Shown: positions 58,505-64,000 of the stretch, piece after piece
Layout of the letters: every line of letters starts with the position of its first letter
Numbering within the stretch: position 1 is the first letter of the stretch
NCBI RefSeq assembly: GCF_000321225.1
Contig: NW_004450382.1
Location: 1,727,615-1,791,614, forward strand
Direction: 5' to 3'
Source of the DNA: Odobenus rosmarus divergens
Lineage: Eukaryota; Chordata; Mammalia; Carnivora; Odobenidae
DNA: 64,000 nucleotides
Notes under the pieces: model-generated
The model's database searches: none
Told to the model about the DNA's origin: nothing
Seen by the model: only the letters and a program-made list of their open reading frames with translations
Program-made: the position numbers and the translations under genes

Positions 58505-61500
58505 ATGACGGTTTCATACACCCTCAAAGTGGCAGAGGCTCGCCTCGGAGGCTTCTCCAGCTTGCTTCTCCGCTGGAGGGGAAGCATCTACAAGCTCCTC
58601 TACAAAGAATTCCTCCTCTTCATTGCCCTGTATGCTCTGCTCAGCATCATCTACCGGTGAGGGTGAGGTCTCAGGGCTGGCCTGGGGTGGGGTGGGCGCT
58701 CGGCTGCCCACTTCCCTCTAACCCAGGCTTACAACTGACCTTCCTCAGGCTCCTGCTGACCCAGGAGCAGAGGCATGTGTATGCTCAGGTGGCCCGATAC
58801 TGTAATCGTTCTGCAGATCTCATCCCCTTATCCTTTGTACTGGGTAAGGCTCCCTCTAATTCTCCCTGGTATCCTTCTGACCATCTTCCCTGACCTTTGG
58901 GTTGAGGTGATAGCTCCGAGGGTCAAAGTTACCCCAGCAGCACAGCCTACAGGTCAACCAGAGCAGGCTCAGCAGGCATGGGACTTGCGTCTGGGGTCCA
59001 GGATTTCCAGACAGCTAGACCCTGCCTGTCAGTTGTTGGACCCTCACTCCACCAAGGGACAAGACACCTGCTGGCTTCAAAATCCCACTCTGTGTCCTGG
59101 AGAGGAGCTGGAGAGAGGTGACACCCCCTTTCCACCTTCATGGGAAGCAGGGCTCAGAATTAGCCATTACTTGACCACTTCTCTGCAGGAGGAGGTTTGC
59201 ACTCCTCCATCCTCCAAGCCTGGCTTAGCAAGGCAGAGGTTTTACGAAGAGGCGTTCCCCCTGACAGCGACGCAGGGCACGGAAACCAAAGGTGTCCTTC
59301 TCCCTGCTTTGGTTCAGCCTCGCCTGGACCAGGAGCTCCGGCTGGGGGGCAGGGCATGCTGACTCCTGGGCTCTCCATCTTCCCTTCCCGTCTCCTCTTC
59401 CATGGCGGCCGATCAGGTTTCTACGTGACCCTGGTGGTGAACCGCTGGTGGGCCCAGTATACAAGCATCCCGCTGCCAGACCAGCTGATGTGCGTCATCT
59501 CGGCCAGCGTGCATGGTGTAGACCAGCGTGGCCGCCTGCTGCGCCGCACCCTCATCCGCTATGCCAACCTGGCGTCCGTGCTGGTGCTGCGCTCGGTCAG
59601 CACCCGCGTGCTCAAGCGCTTCCCCACCATGGAGCACGTGGTGGACGCAGGTGCGGACAGGCGCCCCTGGGCTCAGCCTGGCCAACGCAGGCGCCACGCT
59701 GGGGAGCCCGGGGGCGGCCCCCCGGGGGCCAGGACCAGAACATGGGCCTCCTGGGAGGGGAGGTCGAACCCCCGAGGGGCATGTCCTAGCGGCAGGGGAG
59801 GTGTCTGCGCCCCCACTCACTGTATCTCCTCAGGTTTCATGTCCCAGGAAGAGAGGAAAAAGTTTGAGAGCCTGAAATCCGATTTCAACAAGTACTGGAT
59901 CCCCTGTGTCTGGTTTACCAACCTGGCCGCCCAGGCCCGGAGGGATGGGCGGATCCGTGATGACATTGCTCTCTGTCTGCTGCTGGAAGTGAGTCGGCTC
60001 CAGACCAGGCCTGTCTGACCTCCCTGGCTTTGCAAACTGGAATAATAATTTTAGTACTTAGCACTTAGATGGTGTCAACAACTGTGTACAGCACACAGTT
60101 GGAAGCACTGTACATACATTAACTCATTTGGCCTGCACAACAGCCCTTGGGACATCATTACCATCCGTCTTTCACAGGCGAAAACCTGAGGCAGAGTGGA
60201 AAAGAAACTTGCCCAAGTTACACAGCTAGTCAGGGGAGCTGGGACTCAGGCTGGTTCCACAGTCTGTGCTCACAGCTATTTTGCTAGGCTGCTTCCCATC
60301 ACGCCACCCCCGCACGATAACACCCCTGACAGCAGAATGGGTCTCTAGGCCGAGTTTGTGTTGGGCTCCCCTGTTCTTTCCCCATTCTTCCCTCCTCTCC
60401 TCCACTGACATCCTCTTCCTGCTTTTCCCCCAGGAGCTGAACAAGTACCGGGCCAAATGCAGCATGCTATTCCACTATGACTGGATCAGCATCCCTCTCG
60501 TCTACACCCAAGTAACTGCCTCTCCCCTCTCCCGTCCCACTGCCTACTGCATGTCCTGTGCTGCATGTGACACAGAGAATTAAAGATGGTACCTGCCCTG
60601 GGGCAGTGCAGTCCAGAGAGACACTGAACAACCAAGGGCTCATCCTCAAAGCATCCCCAGACCCCCCCCAGACGCCCCCATCCCCTCTGATGCTACCACA
60701 CGTTTACTTCCTTGTCAGATTCCTTCACTGGCCCTCAGGGTCATGGAGGGCATTTCTCCCTGTCTTACTCAGCCAGGCTTCCTTCTCCAGGTGGTGACCA
60801 TAGCGGTATATTCCTTCTTTGCCCTCTCCCTGGTTGGCCGCCAGTTTGTGGAGCCTGAGGCAGGGCGGGCCAAACCTCAGGAGCTTTTAGAGCCGGGCCA
60901 GGAGGCGGCGTCCACCATGGGGGACCTGGACATGTATGTGCCTCTCACTACTCTGCTGCAGTTCTTCTTCTATGCTGGCTGGCTCAAGGTGGGCACATAG
61001 GCCGGTCATACCAGCTTGCTCTGTAGAGATGTGGGCCCAGGGCCCACCTCACCTTTGGGGACAGAGAATGGGGCTCTGAGCCCAGAAAACACTGCCTTAC
61101 AACCTGTAGGTGGCGGAACAGATTATCAACCCCTTTGGTGAGGATGATGACGACTTTGAGACCAACCAGCTCATAGACCGCAACTTGCAGGTGGGCAGGG
61201 GTCTGGGGGCAGGGCCTTGTGCTTTCCTCCTTGCCAGTGCTGGGCCTGGATGTGGAGAGGAGACAGGGGATCCTCATGGCTTGCTGCCTGCCCCAGGTGT
61301 CTCTGTTAGCCGTGGACGACATGTACCAGAACCTGCCTCCCGCCGAGAAAGACCTGTACTGGGACGAAGACTCCGCGCAGCCGCCCTACACGGTGGCCAC
61401 GGCGGCCGAGGCTCTGCGGCCTTCCTTCCTGGGCTCCACCTTCAACCTTCGGTGAGCGGCCTGCGCTGGTGGAGGCAGGGCTTGACCCCAGGTCCTCACC

Positions 61501-61887
61501 ACCGCTCTGGGGGCGCCAATGACTCCGTCGCCTCTGCTCCCCGCCCTCTCGGGAAAGCCAGCCCTGGGGTGGCCCTGGCGCCAGGCTCGCTCAGCCCGCC
61601 TTCCCGCCCGCAGCGTGAGCGATGACCCCGAGCAGAGCATGCAGGTGGAGGCGTCCCCAGGGTCCGCTCGGCCGCTGCCTGCCTCGCAGACCCCGCTGCT
61701 CGGCCGCTTCCTGACTGCGGGAGCACCCTCCCCGGCCATCAGCCTCAGGACCTTCGGCCGCGTAAGAGGAGCCCCCTGGACCCCGCGTGTGTCGCGCTTA
61801 CGAGCGGAGGAGAGTGGCGACCCCGAGGCCGCGGACCGCATTGAGGAGGCGTCAGTGCGGTCAGAGGACGAGGCCGGGGAGCCCTGA
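58505..61887 (+). CDS. BEST4: BEST4, bestrophin-4 chloride channel (9 coding exons)
   Basis: Calcium-activated anion channel of the bestrophin family, acting as a plasma-membrane pentamer; in humans it marks a distinct intestinal epithelial cell type. Exons: 58505-58656, 58749-58843, 59417-59650, 59834-59988, 60434-60511, 60791-60988, 61110-61190, 61297-61451, 61614-61887. All are GT..AG, giving 473 aa, the human length. It starts [18 protein letters not shown]. The pore-neck residues I76, F80 and F84 are present (IPLSFVLGF). The bestrophin RFP lies at 150-152 and the Ca-clasp acidic run [11 protein letters not shown] at 311-321. The C-terminal tail from about 390 is variable and ends DEAGEP. 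A splice-acceptor-like CCCACCCAG just before the ATG suggests a noncoding first exon upstream. Intron 4 carries a MIR. Confidence 0.96.
60050..60260 (-). repeat. MIR in BEST4 intron 4
   Basis: ACTTGCCCAAGTTACACAGCT core. Confidence 0.7.
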
Positions 61888-63867
61888 TCGGAGGCTGCCG
61901 GGCACAGGCCGTCCTGCCCGCCTGCCCCAGGCCTACCTCGTCTCACTTTCCCAACCCACTGCTGACCTCCGGCGCTATTAGAGCGCTTGCTGTGTCGCTT
62001 GCTCTGTCCTGAGCCAGAGAATTCAGGGACGGACCTTGAAGGGGCAAGATGGCGGGGCCGGCGTTGGGGCTGGGAATATGCCCATTTTGGCAGGAGAAGG
62101 TAGGATGGCTTGCTTGGGGAAGGTGAGGCTGGGATAAATGGGCGGGGCCTAGGGGACAAGAACCCAGATGCATTGTTAATTTCCTGGGCAATAGGTTGCT
62201 GGCGCGGTCTCAAACCTGCAGGAGCATCAGCAGCACTAAAGGGCCTGTTCAGAATAGTTCTGGGTGCCACTCCAGAGCTTCTGATTCATTAGATCTGGGA
62301 TGGAACTCAAGAATTTGCATTTTTAGGGAAGTTCCCAGGTGATGGTGCTGCTGCTGGCCCAGGCATCACAATTTGAGTCCTTTATAAAAAGATGTTGAGG
62401 ATATACCTTACCCTGATAATCTTACTCTGAAGAGGGATCAGAGTGTGTGTGCTGGGGAACTTTTGCTTTACCTGTAATATTCAACTTTTTATTTACAATG
62501 AGAATATAATCGTTTATTACTTGTGCAATTACAGTTGTTTAAGTTGGCATGCTGTGAAGTGGGATAAAGATAATATGGTAAAAGCTTGGGAATCTGTCCT
62601 GGAGGCTGATCCAACTCAGATGTGAAGGCAGTTGTACACCACCCAGCCTAGACCTTGGGTGGGCGTTTGGACTTCTGAGTGCCTCACCCTTTTCTGCTCC
62701 CACCAGCTGAACAGGAGAAAGCACGATTTATGGGGTGAAAGCTGTGAGTCCAGCTCTGTGGCAGGCCTGCAGTGTTGGGGGGCACCAGCCTCTTGGAGCA
62801 TAGATCGTGTTGACTGAACTGAGCTCCACTCTGCAAGTTCAGCCCCCACCAAGGAAATTGGTGACTGCCAAAACGGAGTCTTAAAATCAAAGGATGGGAC
62901 TGATGACAGGACTCAGAGGGAAGAAACAAGGGTGTAGTCGAGGTTGAGTGCAGCCTCTGACATCTGGACATCTGAGGCTGGCTTTGCTACTTTCCTGCTG
63001 GGCCACCATGGGTTACAGGCTACCTAAGCCTAGATCTCAAAGTCTAGAGACAAAAGCACCCCAACATAGCCATTCATGTAGGTGTCTGAGATTTTCCATA
63101 GGGTTAGCAGGAATTAGCCTTGCTTCAGGGCAAGAATGGTCAGCTGAAGGCTTTGGGAATGAATAGAGGATGAATCCAAGACTAAACACACTGGTTCTAG
63201 TCACAGATTAGAGGTAGAGTTAAGGGGAGATATAACCTTGTAGAGCTCAAATTAGGAAATAAAGGCAAAGTGTCTAGTGTGGCTTTGCTACAACTGACCC
63301 ATACTGTAAACAGCTGAAATTATGGTGCTGCATTAAGATAACCACTGGATGGAAGGAAAAGTGGGTTACAGGCCTCCCAGAGCCAATGGTAAGGTTTGAG
63401 AAGGCTGGGTTGCTTTTTCTATGTCCTAAAGTTTTTGTACTCAAAAGGGGGGGGATCATCTCCTAGTTCTTCTTTCCCTATTGTCTATTCACAGAACTCT
63501 GCCATTTAGCTAAGCTAATGAACCAATTGGATTTTCATTTCTTTGGCTCTTATGTTATGCTTGTACTTTCCATCATCTTCAACTTGGATAAAATCTTAAG
63601 TTTTTATTTTTTTATATTAATTTAGCACATTTGAGTGCTTGGTATGTTGCCATGCACTTCCAGGTACTGGAAACAGAGCAGGAAACATACCTGTTCCTGT
63701 GGAGTTCTATTCTAACTGGACAAAAAGGAAAATGAGCAAAACTTATGCCCAACTAAGGGATAAGGAGAAAAAGCTGGGGCAAAAGATTAACAGCACAGAA
63801 GGGACTATAATTTAAAAATTATCAGGGAGGAACTCACTAAGGTCTAAGACCTGAAGAGTAAGCCATG
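61888..63867. other. BEST4 3'UTR and downstream intergenic
   Basis: No canonical AATAAA is evident soon after the stop; a GATAAA variant lies near 62133. A YY1-like AAGATGGCGG lies at 62046-62055 and a MER5A-like fragment at about 62250-62380. In human, RPS8 is the next gene; it is not reached here. Confidence 0.5.
62250..62380 (+). mobile_element. MER5A-like hAT fragment
   Basis: GATTCATTAGATCTGGGATGG and AATTTGCATTTTTAGG..GTTCCCAGGTGATG match the MER5A-type repeat pattern. Confidence 0.65.
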
Positions 63868-64000
63868 TGGGGGCGCCTGGGTGGCTCAGTTGGTTAAGCG
63901 ACTGCCTTCGGCTCAGGTCACGATCCTGGAGTCCCGGGATCGAGTCCCGCATCGGGCTCCCTGCTCAGCAGGGAGTCTGCTTCTCCCTCTGACCCTCTTC
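63868..64000 (+). mobile_element. CAN-SINE, cut by window end
   Basis: Head GGGGCGCCTGGGTGGCTCAG; continues past 64000. Confidence 0.92.

Noticed and set aside
61386..62270. 294-codon minus-strand open frame
   Set aside because: It runs antisense across BEST4 exons 8-9 in GC-rich DNA, and its protein shows no recognisable domain.

Overview
This is a mammalian nuclear genomic window, almost certainly from a caniform carnivoran. It carries about 38 tRNA-derived SINEs that open with GGCGCCTGGGTGGCTCAG and end in CT-rich tracts and (AAAT)n tails. Their interior matches the form I associate with bears, pinnipeds and mustelids (Arctoidea). It does not match the dog SINEC_Cf head or the feline form. 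A young carnivore-type L1, old L2, MIR and hAT fragments and two LTR-like elements complete the repeat content.

Gene order is EIF2B3 (+, last coding exon only), PTCH2 (+, 22 exons), a U5 snRNA gene (+), BTBD19 (-, 8 exons), DYNLT4/TCTEX1D4 (+, single coding exon), PLK3 (-, 15 exons) and BEST4 (+, 9 exons). This is the human 1p34.1 block in inverted orientation. Every protein-coding exon was placed by homology to the known families plus GT..AG boundaries, and the phases close exactly. The predicted lengths are PTCH2 1207 aa, BTBD19 291 aa, DYNLT4 219 aa, PLK3 646 aa and BEST4 473 aa. No frameshift or premature stop was seen.

Layout: 1-5773 is the last EIF2B3 intron; 6-12.4 kb is intergenic, SINE-bearing sequence; 12.4-13 kb is the CpG-rich PTCH2 promoter with an exact GLI-type 9-mer; 13-28 kb is PTCH2; 28-35.4 kb is intergenic and holds the U5 gene with a complete Pol II snRNA promoter (octamer, SPH/ZNF143, PSE, 3' box); 35.5-39.4 kb is BTBD19; 39.4-41.5 kb is a SINE-free divergent region with a palindromic RFX X-box-like site; 41.5-42.3 kb is DYNLT4, whose 3' end overlaps that of PLK3; 42.2-47.1 kb is PLK3; 47.3-58.4 kb is a repeat-rich intergenic region with nested SINEs, an L1 and LTRs; 58.5-61.9 kb is BEST4; the remainder is downstream sequence leading toward where RPS8 would lie.

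The genes are functionally unrelated: translation initiation factor, Hedgehog receptor, spliceosomal RNA, BTB protein, dynein light chain, polo-like kinase and chloride channel. The most notable item is the U5 snRNA gene. It has a fully conserved 5' half and loop I and an intact Sm site, but a divergent 3' segment that keeps its terminal stem through different base pairs.
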